DNA of 64,000 nucleotides from CBDDIP01 sp965229005 (GTDB lineage: Bacteria; Actinomycetota; Acidimicrobiia; Acidimicrobiales; Ilumatobacteraceae). Below, piece by piece: positions 54,671-63,600 of this stretch (position 1 is the first letter of the stretch; every line of letters starts with the position of its first letter). The stretch is taken from contig CBDDIP010000002.1 in the NCBI GenBank assembly GCA_965229005.1, forward strand, positions 2,046,001-2,110,000, read 5' to 3'. The notes below the pieces were generated by a model. The model did no database searches, was not told the origin of the DNA, and saw nothing but the letters and a program-made list of their open reading frames with translations. The translations under genes and the position numbers were made by a program.

Positions 54671-57070
54671 TCAGATGCCCTCGGCGGCGCTGAGGCCTTC
54701 CTCGTCGACGGCCAGGCCGGCGGCGAGCTTGGAGAACACGGCCGGGGGATCGCGCCACGGGTCGGGCAGCGTGCCGGCCTCGGCGTCGACGATCGCCTGC
54801 CACACCCGCTCGCTGGTGCACGGCAGGTCGATGTGGCGCACGCCCAGATGGGCGAGCGCGTCGATGATCGCGTTCTGGACAGCCGGCGTGCTGCCGATGG
54901 TGCTGGCCTCGCCGATGCCCTTGGCGCCGAGCGGGTTGAGCGGCGTCGGGGTCTCCGTGCCGTGCACCTCGAAGCTCGGGAACTCGGCCGCCGACGGGAT
55001 GCCGTAGTCCATGAAGTTGCCGGTGAGCGGGTTGCCGTCCTCGTCGTAGACCACCCGTTCGTACATCGCTTGGCTGATGCCAGCGGCGACGCCGCCGTGC
55101 TGCTGGCCCTCGACGAGCAGCGGGTTGAGGACCGTGCCGCAGTCGTCGACGGCGATGTGCCGGCGCAACGTGACCTTGCCGGTGTCGCGGTCGATGTCGA
55201 CGACGGCGATGTGCGCGCCGAACGGGAACGTCGCGCCCGCTTGCGAGAAGTCGAGCTGCGCGGCCAGCCCGGCAGTGCCGTCCTCGTGATCGACGACGCC
55301 GTCCGGGGCAGTGGCGGCGGCGGTGGCGAGCGCGGCCCAGTCGAGCGCGTTGGCAGGCACGCCGGCGACGCCGATCGTGCCGGCATCGGTGTCGATGACG
55401 ATGTCGCCCGGGTCGGCCTCCAACAGGTGCGCGGCCAGCCGTTTGGCCTTGTCGACCATCGCCTCCGTGGCGCGGTGCACGGCCGAACCGCCGAGCTGCA
55501 ACGACCGTGATCCGCCGGTGCCGCCGCCGCTGCGGACGAGGTCGGTGTCGCTCTGGACGAGCTTGATGTCGCCGACGGGGATCCCGGTCTGCGCGCTGAC
55601 GATCATCGCGAACGCGGTCTGGTGGCCCTGCCCGTGGGCCGACGTGCCGGCCATCACGGTGGCGGTGCCGTCGGGGTGGATCTCGATGCTGCCGTACTCG
55701 TTGGTGCCGCCGCCGGCGGTGATCTCCACGTATGCGGCGACGCCGATCCCCATCAAAGTGCGATCGTCGGCCGCGCGCCTGGCGGCCTGCTCGGCGCGCA
55801 GCTCCTCGTAGCCCGCCAGGCGTGCGGCCTCGTCGAGCGGTGCCGTGTAGCGACCGCTGTCGTATGTGACGCCGGTGAGCGTGCGGAACGGGAAGATGTC
55901 GTCACCGAGCAGGTTGCGCTTGCGCAGCTCGATCGGGTCGATGCCGAGCTCCAGGGCGGCGTGGTCGACCGCTCGTTCCAACAGCGCGGTGGCCTCCGGG
56001 CGACCGGCGCCTCGATACGCGCCGGTAGGCGTGGTGTTCGTTGCCGCAACGGCGATGTCGAACTGGATGGCGGGGAAGTCGTAGGTGCCGTTGGACATCC
56101 GCTTGGTGCCTGCGGGCAGGAAGGCGCCGAGCGAGGGATACGCGCCGGCGTCACCGACGAGGCGCACGCGCAGCCCGGTGAACTTGCCGTCATCGGTGAC
56201 ACCGAGCTCGACGTACTGGATCTGGGCGCGGGAGTGGGCCAGCGACACCATGTCCTCGCTGCGCGTCGACATCCACGTCACCGGCCGTTGCAGCTTCAAC
56301 GCCAGCGCGCCGACGATCAGCTGCTCGGGGTACATGCCGGCCTTGCCGCCGAAGCCACCACCGACCTGTGGGGTGATGATCCGCACCTGGTCCTTGGAGA
56401 CGCCGAGCGAGGCGCTGAGGAGGGTGTGCAGCAGGTGAGGCATCTGCGTCGACGGATAGAAGATCAGCCGCCCGTCCTCGCCGATCTCCGCGGCTGCGGC
56501 GTGCGGTTCCATCGGGGCAACCGCAATGCGCTGGTTGACGTACCGGCCACGCACGACACGACTGGCACCGGCGAAGATGTCGGCGTTCACCGGATCGGTG
56601 GCCGACACGGCGACGTTGCCTGCCTGCCCGTCGAAGAGCACCGGAGCGCCTTCGGCCAAGGCGTCCTCGGGATCGACCACTGCGGGCAACGGGTGGTAGT
56701 CGACCAGCACGAGGTCGGCAGCGTCGCGTGCACTGGTGACGTCCGTGGCGACGATCACTGCGAGCGCCTCGCCGACGAAGCGCACCCGGTCGGTGGCCAA
56801 CGGTGTGCGCAGGAACCCGGGCACGGCGACCATGTTCTGCATCGGTGGCAGGTCGAAGTCCGCCGCGGTGTACACGCCCACCACACCCGGCGCGGAGGCC
56901 GCGGCGGCGGTGTCGATGCCATCGATGCGCGCATGCGCCATCTCCGAGCGGACGAAGTGGACGTGCAACGGATCGCGCAGCAGGAGATCGTCGACGTACC
57001 GGCCGTCACCGACCAGCAGCTCGGGATCTTCGGTGCGCACGACTCGGGTGCCGAGGATCGAACCAACCAT
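54671..57070 (-). CDS. Xanthine dehydrogenase/CoxL-family molybdopterin-binding subunit (form II type)
   Basis: 799 residues. The N-terminal GTRVVRTEDPELLVGDGRY, PHAAAAEI, QVGGGFGGK and GAYRGAGRPEATALLER identify a molybdenum hydroxylase large subunit. The active-site loop AYRGAGR is the form II version; true CO dehydrogenase (form I) has AYxCSFR, so CO oxidation is unlikely to be the main role. GAKGIGEAS near the C-terminus holds the catalytic Glu. The FeS and FAD subunits that normally accompany it are absent on both sides. TAGGTT lies 6 nt before ATG 57070. The substrate is unknown. Confidence 0.9.
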   Translation of the reverse strand: MVGSILGTRVVRTEDPELLVGDGRYVDDLLLRDPLHVHFVRSEMAHARIDGIDTAAAASAPGVVGVYTAADFDLPPMQNMVAVPGFLRTPLATDRVRFVGEALAVIVATDVTSARDAADLVLVDYHPLPAVVDPEDALAEGAPVLFDGQAGNVAVSATDPVNADIFAGASRVVRGRYVNQRIAVAPMEPHAAAAEIGEDGRLIFYPSTQMPHLLHTLLSASLGVSKDQVRIITPQVGGGFGGKAGMYPEQLIVGALALKLQRPVTWMSTRSEDMVSLAHSRAQIQYVELGVTDDGKFTGLRVRLVGDAGAYPSLGAFLPAGTKRMSNGTYDFPAIQFDIAVAATNTTPTGAYRGAGRPEATALLERAVDHAALELGIDPIELRKRNLLGDDIFPFRTLTGVTYDSGRYTAPLDEAARLAGYEELRAEQAARRAADDRTLMGIGVAAYVEITAGGGTNEYGSIEIHPDGTATVMAGTSAHGQGHQTAFAMIVSAQTGIPVGDIKLVQSDTDLVRSGGGTGGSRSLQLGGSAVHRATEAMVDKAKRLAAHLLEADPGDIVIDTDAGTIGVAGVPANALDWAALATAAATAPDGVVDHEDGTAGLAAQLDFSQAGATFPFGAHIAVVDIDRDTGKVTLRRHIAVDDCGTVLNPLLVEGQQHGGVAAGISQAMYERVVYDEDGNPLTGNFMDYGIPSAAEFPSFEVHGTETPTPLNPLGAKGIGEASTIGSTPAVQNAIIDALAHLGVRHIDLPCTSERVWQAIVDAEAGTLPDPWRDPPAVFSKLAAGLAVDEEGLSAAEGI

Positions 57071-57076
57071 GTGGCG

Positions 57077-57082
57077 AACCTA
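57077..57082 (-). promoter_or_regulatory. TAGGTT -10-like element 6 nt before the CoxL-like gene
   Basis: On the minus strand TAGGTT is followed by 6 nt and ATG 57070. Confidence 0.5.
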
Positions 57083-57162
57083 CCTGCGCAGGCTGTTCGA
57101 GCGCGCTCGATCTCGCCCGGTGTCCGACGTCGGGGTCCGACAGCGGATGTCTGGCTCGGGTG

Positions 57163-58980
57163 TCAGGGTCCGGTGCCCGGTGGGAGCGACGCGCCGGGTG
57201 CCGTCGTGGTCGTCGACGAGGTCGACGTGGTCGACGTGCTGGTGGTGGTCGTGCTGGAGCTGGTCGTGGTCGTGGTCGTCGATGACGAGGTGGTCGTCGG
57301 CTCGGTCGTGGTGGTCGTGCTGTCCGTCGTGGTGGTCGTGCTGTCGGTCGTCGTCGTGGTGGTCGTCGTGGTCGTCGGTGGCGGCGGCGCGACGAGCGCG
57401 GCGACGGTGAACATCGGTCGGTAGCGCTCCGGGTTGTTCCACGCGTCGCGCAGCATGTTGCGTGCGTTCTGCGAGACGCTGATCACCAGCCGACCGCTGC
57501 CGTCGAGCCACGGCATCAGGTGCGCGTGGTAGGTGTTCATCAGCCCGTCGCCGTTTCGCGGGCCGAGGCCGCGGACCTCGACGGTGGTCCACGGTCCCCA
57601 CGGGTCGGTGGCCACGTCGATGGCCAGCTGGCCGCCCCAGTAGCCGTCGACCTTCGTCGTCGCGACCCACTGCCCGTTGAGGTAGCGCGGCTGCATCGGG
57701 TTCTCCGCCCAGTAGCGCTGGGTGATCGGCACCGCCTGCGTCGGGTCGGCGGTCCACCCGTCGGCAGTGCGGTACTCCGGCGCGCTGCCGAGGCGTCCGG
57801 CGGGCACGCGTGCCAACCACATCCGCGTCGCCGAGTGCGGTCCGCTGAAGAAGCCGCCCTCGCGGCTGAGGTTCTGCTCAAAGGTGTTGCCGAACAGGTA
57901 CGTGAACTGCCCGTCGCTGGCGACGGCGTACCCGTAGATCGGGCTGACCCCCGAGTTCGGTGCCGGGGCGAAGCCAGTGCGGGCCAGCGACTTGGCGTTG
58001 TACGTGGCGATCCACGTGCGTGTCGGGTGCCAGCCGAGCCCGTCACCCGGGCCGGGATCGCCGCCGTCCTTGTGCATCTCTGCCCAGAACACCACCAGGC
58101 TGCCGCCGACCAGCTCGCCGCCCATCGGCCAGAACCAGGTGCTGAGCACCGATTCGCCGCTGCCGGGTTCGAACGACGCGGGCTTGGCCACGTCGCCTCG
58201 GTGCAGCAGCGTGAAGCACGCACCGTCTTGCACCATCGCCGCGTTGTGGACGAAGGCCGCCTGGCTGAAGCGGGTGGCGGCGCCAGACTGGTCGAGGAAG
58301 CTGTCCTGCATCAGCCACAGGAATCGCTTGCCGCCGAGCGGATAGACGTGCTGGTAGTCGAAGCCCAGCAGCGGCCCGGCCCGTGCGGCGAAGAAGGCGT
58401 CGAGCGCTCCTGCCGACGTGCCGTTGGCGCAGCCGAGATCGGTGCTCAGGTACCCGGCGCCGGTGGTGTGGACCGACGAGGCCCACGGCGGAGGAGGAGC
58501 AGCGGGCACCGTCTCGCTCGGTGCCTCCGGCACGGTGCGGCTGAGTTCGTTGTCGCCAGGCGGCGGCGGTTCCACCGCAACCGTTTGCGGTGGCGGGGCG
58601 ATCGTCGTCCCCGCGATGGGTCCCTCCGCGGTCATGTCGAGCGTGGTCGATGGGTCGCTGGTCGACGGCGCCGGCGGGTCGACGGCGACGAGCAGCTTGG
58701 GTTGCTCACCGTCGAGGGTGGTGACGTCATTGTCATCGACGTCGCCTGCGATCCCGGTGAGCTGGTGCGGGGCGACCGAGGACGTCCCGACTCCCTGCGC
58801 AGCGATCGCCACACAAGCAACGACGGCCGTGCTCAGGACGAGTGCGCGTCGGGGAGACATGCGAGCGCGGGTCCGCACTTCGAGCAGCCGATCCTCACGA
58901 GCGCCGCCTGCTGGATCCACCTGGACTGCGTCGTCCGTGGGTTCGCCGGCAACGCCGTCGTCGTCGGGCAAGGGCCTCAC
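57163..58980 (-). CDS. Surface-anchored beta-propeller-like protein with Thr-rich tail
   Basis: 605 residues. A charged N-terminus is followed by a membrane segment (about 45-62), a Pro/Thr-rich linker, then a domain of about 350 residues (about 175-520) with LGGKRFLWLMQDSFLD, WPMGGELVGGSLVVFWAEM, YAVASDGQFTYLFGNTF and YHAHLMPWLDGSGRLVISVS. The repeated blade-like pattern suggests a five-bladed propeller of the glycosidase-like DUF4185/DUF5005 kind (tentative). The last 70 residues are nearly all Thr and Ser with Glu-Pro-Thr, a mucin-like stalk. GTG 58980 is the start, by length; an ATG 40 codons inside is possible. No catalytic residues can be named. Confidence 0.65.
   Translation of the reverse strand: MRPLPDDDGVAGEPTDDAVQVDPAGGAREDRLLEVRTRARMSPRRALVLSTAVVACVAIAAQGVGTSSVAPHQLTGIAGDVDDNDVTTLDGEQPKLLVAVDPPAPSTSDPSTTLDMTAEGPIAGTTIAPPPQTVAVEPPPPGDNELSRTVPEAPSETVPAAPPPPWASSVHTTGAGYLSTDLGCANGTSAGALDAFFAARAGPLLGFDYQHVYPLGGKRFLWLMQDSFLDQSGAATRFSQAAFVHNAAMVQDGACFTLLHRGDVAKPASFEPGSGESVLSTWFWPMGGELVGGSLVVFWAEMHKDGGDPGPGDGLGWHPTRTWIATYNAKSLARTGFAPAPNSGVSPIYGYAVASDGQFTYLFGNTFEQNLSREGGFFSGPHSATRMWLARVPAGRLGSAPEYRTADGWTADPTQAVPITQRYWAENPMQPRYLNGQWVATTKVDGYWGGQLAIDVATDPWGPWTTVEVRGLGPRNGDGLMNTYHAHLMPWLDGSGRLVISVSQNARNMLRDAWNNPERYRPMFTVAALVAPPPPTTTTTTTTTTDSTTTTTDSTTTTTEPTTTSSSTTTTTTSSSTTTTSTSTTSTSSTTTTAPGASLPPGTGP
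57190..57385. repeat. GTC/GTG-rich microsatellite encoding the Thr/Ser tail
   Basis: Runs of GTGGTC and GTCGTC on the plus strand (ACC/ACG/ACA/AGC codons on the coding strand) with short higher-order repeats encoding (DSTTTTT)n and TTSSSTTTT. The length is likely to vary between strains. Confidence 0.8.
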
Positions 58981-59087
58981 GCCTGGCTCCGCACCCGTCG
59001 GACCGTACCAGCGGGCGGTTGCCGCGTCTCGGCGCGGCGTCTCGGGCGGGCGCCATCGATCGTCGGCTGCTGGGCGAGACTGGTCGC

Positions 59088-59678
59088 ATGGTGACTCGTT
59101 CGACGCCGCGGGACCTCGCTTCGTTCCAGGGATGCACGGTCGACGACCTCCTACCGGCCCGTGGTCGTCTTCGGCTGCTGTTCGTCGGGATCAACCCTGG
59201 CCTGTGGACCGCCGCGGTGAACGCCCACTTCGCTCGACCCGGCAACCGCTTCTGGCCGGCGCTGCACCGCGCCGGGATCCTGCCTCGCTTGCTCGACGTC
59301 CGCGACGGGATGTCCGCTGCCGATCGACGGCTGGTGCTCGGTGCCGGGATCGGGATCAGCAACCTCGTGCCCGTGGCCACGGCGCGCGCCGACGAGCTGA
59401 CCCCGGCCCAGCTGCGCGACGGCGGTGCGGCACTCGAAGCGCTGGTGGCCCGCCGTCGACCGGCTGTTGTGGCGATCCTCGGCCTCACCGCCTACCGCCA
59501 GGCGTTCGGCGCCCGCTCCCGCGGCGCCGTCGCCGGCCGACAACCCGATGGTCTCGGCGGGGCGGAGCTGTGGGTGCTGCCCAACCCGAGTGGGCTCAAC
59601 GCCCACGACACCGTCGATTCGCTGGCCGCCGCCTACCGAGCCGCCGCGTCAGCCGCCGAAGTCGAGTTGTCGGGCTGA
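59088..59678 (+). CDS. mug: Mismatch-specific (G:U/T) uracil-DNA glycosylase family protein
   Basis: 196 residues. Motif 1 is LLFVGINPGLWTAAVNAHF and the terminal motif is VLPNPSGLNAH, as in Mug/TDG-type uracil-DNA glycosylases; RPGNRFWPALHRAGI and ISNLVPVATARADELT are also typical. It removes uracil or ethenocytosine from mismatches in DNA repair. Start ATG 59088. It ends inside the convergent membrane-protein gene by 46 nt. Confidence 0.88.
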   Translation: MVTRSTPRDLASFQGCTVDDLLPARGRLRLLFVGINPGLWTAAVNAHFARPGNRFWPALHRAGILPRLLDVRDGMSAADRRLVLGAGIGISNLVPVATARADELTPAQLRDGGAALEALVARRRPAVVAILGLTAYRQAFGARSRGAVAGRQPDGLGGAELWVLPNPSGLNAHDTVDSLAAAYRAAASAAEVELSG

Positions 59679-60076
59679 TCGTCGGTGGCCGCACCGACAG
59701 CCGCTGGTCGGTCCTTCGGTGGGGGAGCGGCTCTGCCGATCCGGTCGGTGAGCATGAGCGCCAGCTGCAAGGTGACGAGCAACCCCGCCAGCACCAGCTT
59801 GTGCGGTGGGATCGCTGTGCTGAATCGGACGCGGTCGATGACGAGCACGCCGACCTCGAGCAGAACCACCCAGCCAAAGGTGACCACCCACAGCTCGGAC
59901 ACCGACAGGCTGATCACGTAGACGATGAACAGCAGCGCGAACGTGGCCACGCCGGCCACCAGCAACAGCCACCTCGGCCGCAGTGCGTACTCCTTCGCCA
60001 GCACCGCGCCGGCCAGATCGAGCCCCGCCAGCGTCGCCACCGCCGCCGCACCCCACCACGAGATCCCCACGCTCAT
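59633..60076 (-). CDS. Small four-segment membrane protein, unknown
   Basis: 147 residues with four hydrophobic segments: WWGAAAVATLAGLDLAGAVL, WLLLVAGVATFALLFIVYVI, LWVVTFGWVVLLEVGVLVI and LVLAGLLVTLQLALML. The second holds YVISLSVSE. A hydrophilic C-terminus with Pro/Lys and Asp/Ala follows. The topology is like small DoxX or DMT-half-type proteins, but no family is recognised. ATG 60076 is preferred; the upstream extension is basic and unlike coding sequence. Confidence 0.6.
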   Translation of the reverse strand: MSVGISWWGAAAVATLAGLDLAGAVLAKEYALRPRWLLLVAGVATFALLFIVYVISLSVSELWVVTFGWVVLLEVGVLVIDRVRFSTAIPPHKLVLAGLLVTLQLALMLTDRIGRAAPPPKDRPAAVGAATDDQPDNSTSAADAAAR

Positions 60077-60180
60077 GCCCCACAGAGCCTCCGCCGACCT
60101 GCGTGATACCCGCCGCGGGTGACCATGGGCGCGAATTCGGCGACAGGTCGTCGATCCCGCGCCCAAGCGATGTCGAGTCA

Positions 60181-60597
60181 CTACCGACGCGCTGGGAAGA
60201 CGGCGACGTCACCTCCTGGCATGGCGAGGTACATCCGACCGTCAGGGAACGACACGCTCCAGCTCTCGAAGCTCGGGTCGAAATCTGCGGCCAGCGTGAA
60301 ACCGTTCTCCAGTTCGAGCGTCAGTCGTCCGACAGCCGTCGCGCGGGCGAGCAGGACCGAGACGTGAACGAGCAAATGCAGAACTGCTGCCGCCGAAGCG
60401 GGATCGTCCGGTTGGACATCGATCCGTGAGCCGAGCCCGTCCACCATGACGAACGGCATTTCGAGCACGACTTCGGCTCGATCGCCAAGTTGCAGGGCGA
60501 GCCCGAAGTCGACGCGCAACTGGTCGATGGTGACGCCGGCGAACGGGAAGTCCCAACCCACGTCCGTTTCGATCACGTCGACAGCACCTCCCGCCAT
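60181..60597 (-). CDS. DUF6188-like hypothetical protein
   Basis: 138 residues. Alternating strands: LRVDFGLALQLGDRAEVVLEMPFVM, then a helix around AAAVLHLLVHVSVLLAR, then GRLTLELENGFTLAADFD and ESWSVSFPDGRMYLAMPGGDVAVF. This matches the layout of the DUF6188 group (possible immunity-type proteins); the assignment is tentative. No membrane segment or signal peptide. It lies between the small membrane protein and an HNH remnant in the accessory-looking end of the window. Confidence 0.6.
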   Translation of the reverse strand: MAGGAVDVIETDVGWDFPFAGVTIDQLRVDFGLALQLGDRAEVVLEMPFVMVDGLGSRIDVQPDDPASAAAVLHLLVHVSVLLARATAVGRLTLELENGFTLAADFDPSFESWSVSFPDGRMYLAMPGGDVAVFPARR

Positions 60598-60609
60598 CAG
60601 CTCACCTCC

Positions 60610-60795
60610 TCACCGTGTGTTCGCGCTGGCGGGCGTGCGAGCACGGGTGGCGGCGTCGGACCGCGGCGGGGTGGAGAAGAGGGTGCGGCCGTCGGGGAGG
60701 TTGATGACGAGGCGTGTGGCATCGCCGCTGATGCTGTAGCCCGGTAGGTGGGTGCAGGTGTGGTGATGCCTGCAGAAGAGCACCAGGTTCCTCAT
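60610..60795 (-). pseudogene. 3' remnant of an HNH endonuclease (13E12/DUF222 type)
   Basis: The 61-residue frame begins NLVLFCRHHHTCTHLPGY and continues RLVINLPDGRTLF, which is the C-terminal end (the second H-x-x-x-H half of the HNH motif, plus tail) of the large actinobacterial 13E12-repeat/HNH family. A stop lies three codons upstream of its ATG, and nothing of the preceding DUF222 domain remains. It is a decayed or truncated copy. Confidence 0.7.
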
Positions 60796-60864
60796 GCAAC
60801 CTCAATATGCCCGACTGGATTCGTCGTTGGTTCTTGCAGCGTTCTGAGCGGTGGTGGCATCTGA

Positions 60865-61362
60865 ATGGGTGTGAGGCTGACTCAAGTGGATCCCCCGCAG
60901 GACGCGACTTCACCGTCATTCGCTGAGTTCTACACGTCACACCGCGATCGTGCCGTCCAGCTCGCGTGGCTCATGACCCATGACGCGACGTCGGCCGAAG
61001 ACATTGCTCAAGATGCGTTCGGGTCGATGCTCGATCGCTACTCCACGATCACCGACCCCGGCGCGTACCTGAGGCGCGTCATCGTGCACGCCGTGTACCA
61101 ACGCTCGCGGGCGAGCGGGCGTGAGCGGAAAAGACTTGAACTTGTGGCTCGGGCATCCGCGGCAACGACGCCCGGCCCGAGCGGTGGCGTCTCCGACGCG
61201 ATCGCCGCCCTGCCTCTCAACCAGCGCACCGTCGTCATCCTTCGCTACTGGGCTGACCTCGACCACCGCGCAATCGCGGACGCCATGGATCTCCGGACCA
61301 GCACCGTCCGTGTACTCCTGACCCGAGCACTCACTCAACTACGAAGGACCGTCACCCCATGA
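60865..61362 (+). CDS. ECF-type RNA polymerase sigma factor
   Basis: 165 residues. The sigma2 region has FAEFYTSHRDRAVQLAWLM and DIAQDAFGSMLDRY, and the sigma4 region has LPLNQRTVVILRYWADLDHRAIADAM followed by TSTVRVLLTRALTQLRR, the helix-turn-helix for the -35 element. The layout is like SigE/SigM-type factors of Actinobacteria. The downstream gene overlaps by 4 nt (ATGA) and has the layout of its anti-sigma factor. The target promoter is not apparent. Confidence 0.9.
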   Translation: MGVRLTQVDPPQDATSPSFAEFYTSHRDRAVQLAWLMTHDATSAEDIAQDAFGSMLDRYSTITDPGAYLRRVIVHAVYQRSRASGRERKRLELVARASAATTPGPSGGVSDAIAALPLNQRTVVILRYWADLDHRAIADAMDLRTSTVRVLLTRALTQLRRTVTP

Positions 61363-62084
61363 ACCAGCTCGAAGACGCTCTCCGCTCCGCGCTCCACGCT
61401 GATGCCGCAACCGCACCGACACTCCCGCCATCGTGGGATGAGACAATGCTGATCAGCGCAACATCCCCGCGTCGCTCTCATGTTCGTCCCGAGCGCTGGC
61501 TCGCAGCCGCGGCGGCCTCGACGGTTGCCGTGGTCGGTCTCTGGGTGGTCGCCGACCGAGGCAACGGATCGCCAGCAAGCGCACCCAACGTCTCCACCCC
61601 CTCGTCCACAGCTGTTGATGCCGCACCATTTGCGAACAGTTCGCTGACCGGTCTCATCGGAGCAACCAAATCGGCACCAATGGTTGCGATCGACGACGGC
61701 GACCTCGCGGTGACCGGGTACTACGACGACCAAGGGCGCGTCTGCGTCACCGCTCACATCGCGGGCATCGGCGGATCAGGCTGTTTCCCGGCTCCACGCA
61801 TCACGGCAGGCGACCTCACAGCGCTGTCCACGGACCCGGACCCATCGGGCAGAGTCCTCGTAGCAGGCATCGTGCCAGACACCGTTGCCACCGTGGCCGA
61901 TGGCGACGATCTCATCCAGCCGATCAACAATCTTTGGTTCGCCGTCGTCGATCGAACCCCTCACAGTTTCGTTCTCGCGTCTGCTGACGGGTCGCGCACC
62001 CAAACCCTCACGGTCTACGAAGACACCGCCGGAGGCAATACCGATGACAGTGTTCCGGCCGCCGAGCCGACGAGCAGCGGGTAG
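61359..62084 (+). CDS. Probable membrane-bound anti-sigma factor
   Basis: 241 residues. A short cytoplasmic N-terminus (about 45 residues; MNQLEDALRSALHADAATAP) would bind the sigma factor. One membrane segment follows (about 47-64; WLAAAAASTVAVVGLWVV), then an extracytoplasmic domain of about 175 residues with no recognised family, rich in Asp and Thr. No zinc motif of the ZAS type is seen in the N-terminus. The role is inferred from the ATGA overlap and topology. The sensing domain is unknown. Confidence 0.7.
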   Translation: MNQLEDALRSALHADAATAPTLPPSWDETMLISATSPRRSHVRPERWLAAAAASTVAVVGLWVVADRGNGSPASAPNVSTPSSTAVDAAPFANSSLTGLIGATKSAPMVAIDDGDLAVTGYYDDQGRVCVTAHIAGIGGSGCFPAPRITAGDLTALSTDPDPSGRVLVAGIVPDTVATVADGDDLIQPINNLWFAVVDRTPHSFVLASADGSRTQTLTVYEDTAGGNTDDSVPAAEPTSSG

Positions 62085-62140
62085 GGCGATTCGCTCGCTG
62101 CCGATCGGCCCGACCGAAGGGTGGTGATCTCGCTACTCGA

Positions 62141-63133
62141 CTAGCGGCGCGGCGTCCACACTTGGAGGATGTCGGTGCCGGTCGGCACGAGCTTGCCGTC
62201 GGGACCTCGCTCGAACGCGGGCCCGGTGGCAAAGCGGGACACCGGGCGGCGCGCTGGCAGGTCGAGTGCGCTCATGGTCATCGACTGGGCCGGCGTGCCG
62301 AGGATCAGATGTTGGCAACCGAGAGCTAGGTCGAGGTTGCGCTGGGCGGCCTGGGTGCGGCTGAGGCGAACGAAGTCGGGGCGGGCGCGGTGTGAGAGAA
62401 CGAGCTGCTTGGTCGGGTCGAGAGGGAAGCGAAGTTCCTCGGCGTTCGTCAACCCGATGCCTTCAAAGGTGTCTCTGACCGTCGGCTTGCGCCATCGTAC
62501 GAACGGGGAGTCGGAAGTGATGAGCGACGCCTTCCGGTCATGCTCGACGGTCCAGTGCATCGTGAGGAGCAGTGGCTCGCATTGCTCGACCGACTTGAAC
62601 ATGATCTGGAGCGTCATCTCCGGCGTCACCTCGCCGACCATGTGCATTGCCGCCGAGACGAAGGCGGTAACCCCGTCAATCTCGTTGGCGGACGGCGTGA
62701 ATCCGAGGTGGTGCTCCTCTAGGTACTCGGCGACCAGGTCGCGTGAGAACGGTCGTCCGTCGAGGAACTTGACGACTGTCTCGGAGAACATCGCTCGCTC
62801 CCGATGCTCGGGCGTCCTCGTGTACTGGAACGCGAGGAAGCGGGCCAGCGCGAGTCGGTTGGTGTCGTCGAGTGACGGTGGCCGTCCGCTCTTGTCGATG
62901 GCGCGCATGGCGTCCGCTGCTGCCCCTTCGACGTCGGAGAGGTAGTCCTCCACTTCCGTCGACAGATTGCCGTCGTCGTCGTGCGTGTCGTAGAACCCAG
63001 TCTCAACGGCGACGTTGTGAGTGCCAGCGACAAAGGACTTGCCGTCCCGTCGCCGGACCGCGATTCGACCGTCGATCGCCCACCGATTTAGGTAGAACTC
63101 GGGCACGAAGTGATGGCGACGGGGCACGTTCAT
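62141..63133 (-). CDS. DUF4238 domain-containing protein
   Basis: 330 residues. It begins MNVPRRHHFVPEFYLNRWA, the family-defining HHFVP-FYL-W motif. LARFLAFQYTRTPEHRE and SLITSDSPFVRW are the further conserved lines, the latter typical of the DUF4238 core. The family is widespread and scattered, often near mobile DNA or defence genes, with no function established. ATG 63133 begins the conserved motif; the frame extends upstream without similarity. The gene is plainly in an accessory context with the HNH remnant. Confidence 0.85.
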   Translation of the reverse strand: MNVPRRHHFVPEFYLNRWAIDGRIAVRRRDGKSFVAGTHNVAVETGFYDTHDDDGNLSTEVEDYLSDVEGAAADAMRAIDKSGRPPSLDDTNRLALARFLAFQYTRTPEHRERAMFSETVVKFLDGRPFSRDLVAEYLEEHHLGFTPSANEIDGVTAFVSAAMHMVGEVTPEMTLQIMFKSVEQCEPLLLTMHWTVEHDRKASLITSDSPFVRWRKPTVRDTFEGIGLTNAEELRFPLDPTKQLVLSHRARPDFVRLSRTQAAQRNLDLALGCQHLILGTPAQSMTMSALDLPARRPVSRFATGPAFERGPDGKLVPTGTDILQVWTPRR

Positions 63134-63353
63134 CTTGAGCCGAAAGCTAGACGGAGGGTGCGACGGGTCTGCGGCGAGGGTTGGTGGAGATGGTCTGGAC
63201 TTCGGCCGCACAGAACGTCCAGCACCGGAGCCAAGGAACTCGTCGCGTTGATGGCGGCGAAGTTCTCGACGCGCCCGAAGGTCCTTGCTCGCTTGGAGAT
63301 CACACCCGAGGAGCTGACCCGCCGCCTGGCCAGGATCTACGACCGGCTGCGCC

Positions 63354-63587
63354 GTGCCGAACATCGGCGCAGCTATCGAAGTCCGGCACGACGCTCGGCA
63401 CCGGAAGTACCAGAGCGAGTACGCCGCCGACAGGTACCGGAAGGAGAAGGCGGCCGCGGCTGCAGGCGACCCCGTAGCGAACGCGGCGATTGCTCAACGA
63501 CGAGCGTACGAGACGCTGCGCGCACGAGAACGAGCGATCGAGATCCGGCAAGGGCGACCGACGCCGACGAGACGAGGGCAGGGGTGA
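63354..63587 (+). CDS. Possible small basic protein, perhaps half of a broken gene
   Basis: 77 residues: charged, helical, Arg/Lys/Ala-rich (HRKYQSEYAADRYRKEKAAAAA). A different frame just upstream (63250-63360) also looks coding (MAAKFSTRPKVLARLEITPE...). The two could be one gene with a frameshift near 63350. The 467-nt gap 63134-63600 holds nothing else I can support. Not recognised. Confidence 0.3.
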   Translation: MPNIGAAIEVRHDARHRKYQSEYAADRYRKEKAAAAAGDPVANAAIAQRRAYETLRARERAIEIRQGRPTPTRRGQG

Positions 63588-63600
63588 AGTCGGGGTTGAA

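Noticed and set aside
54671..57070. Aerobic CO dehydrogenase large subunit
   Set aside because: The active-site loop is AYRGAGR (form II), not the AYxCSFR of true CO dehydrogenase, and the other two subunits are missing nearby.
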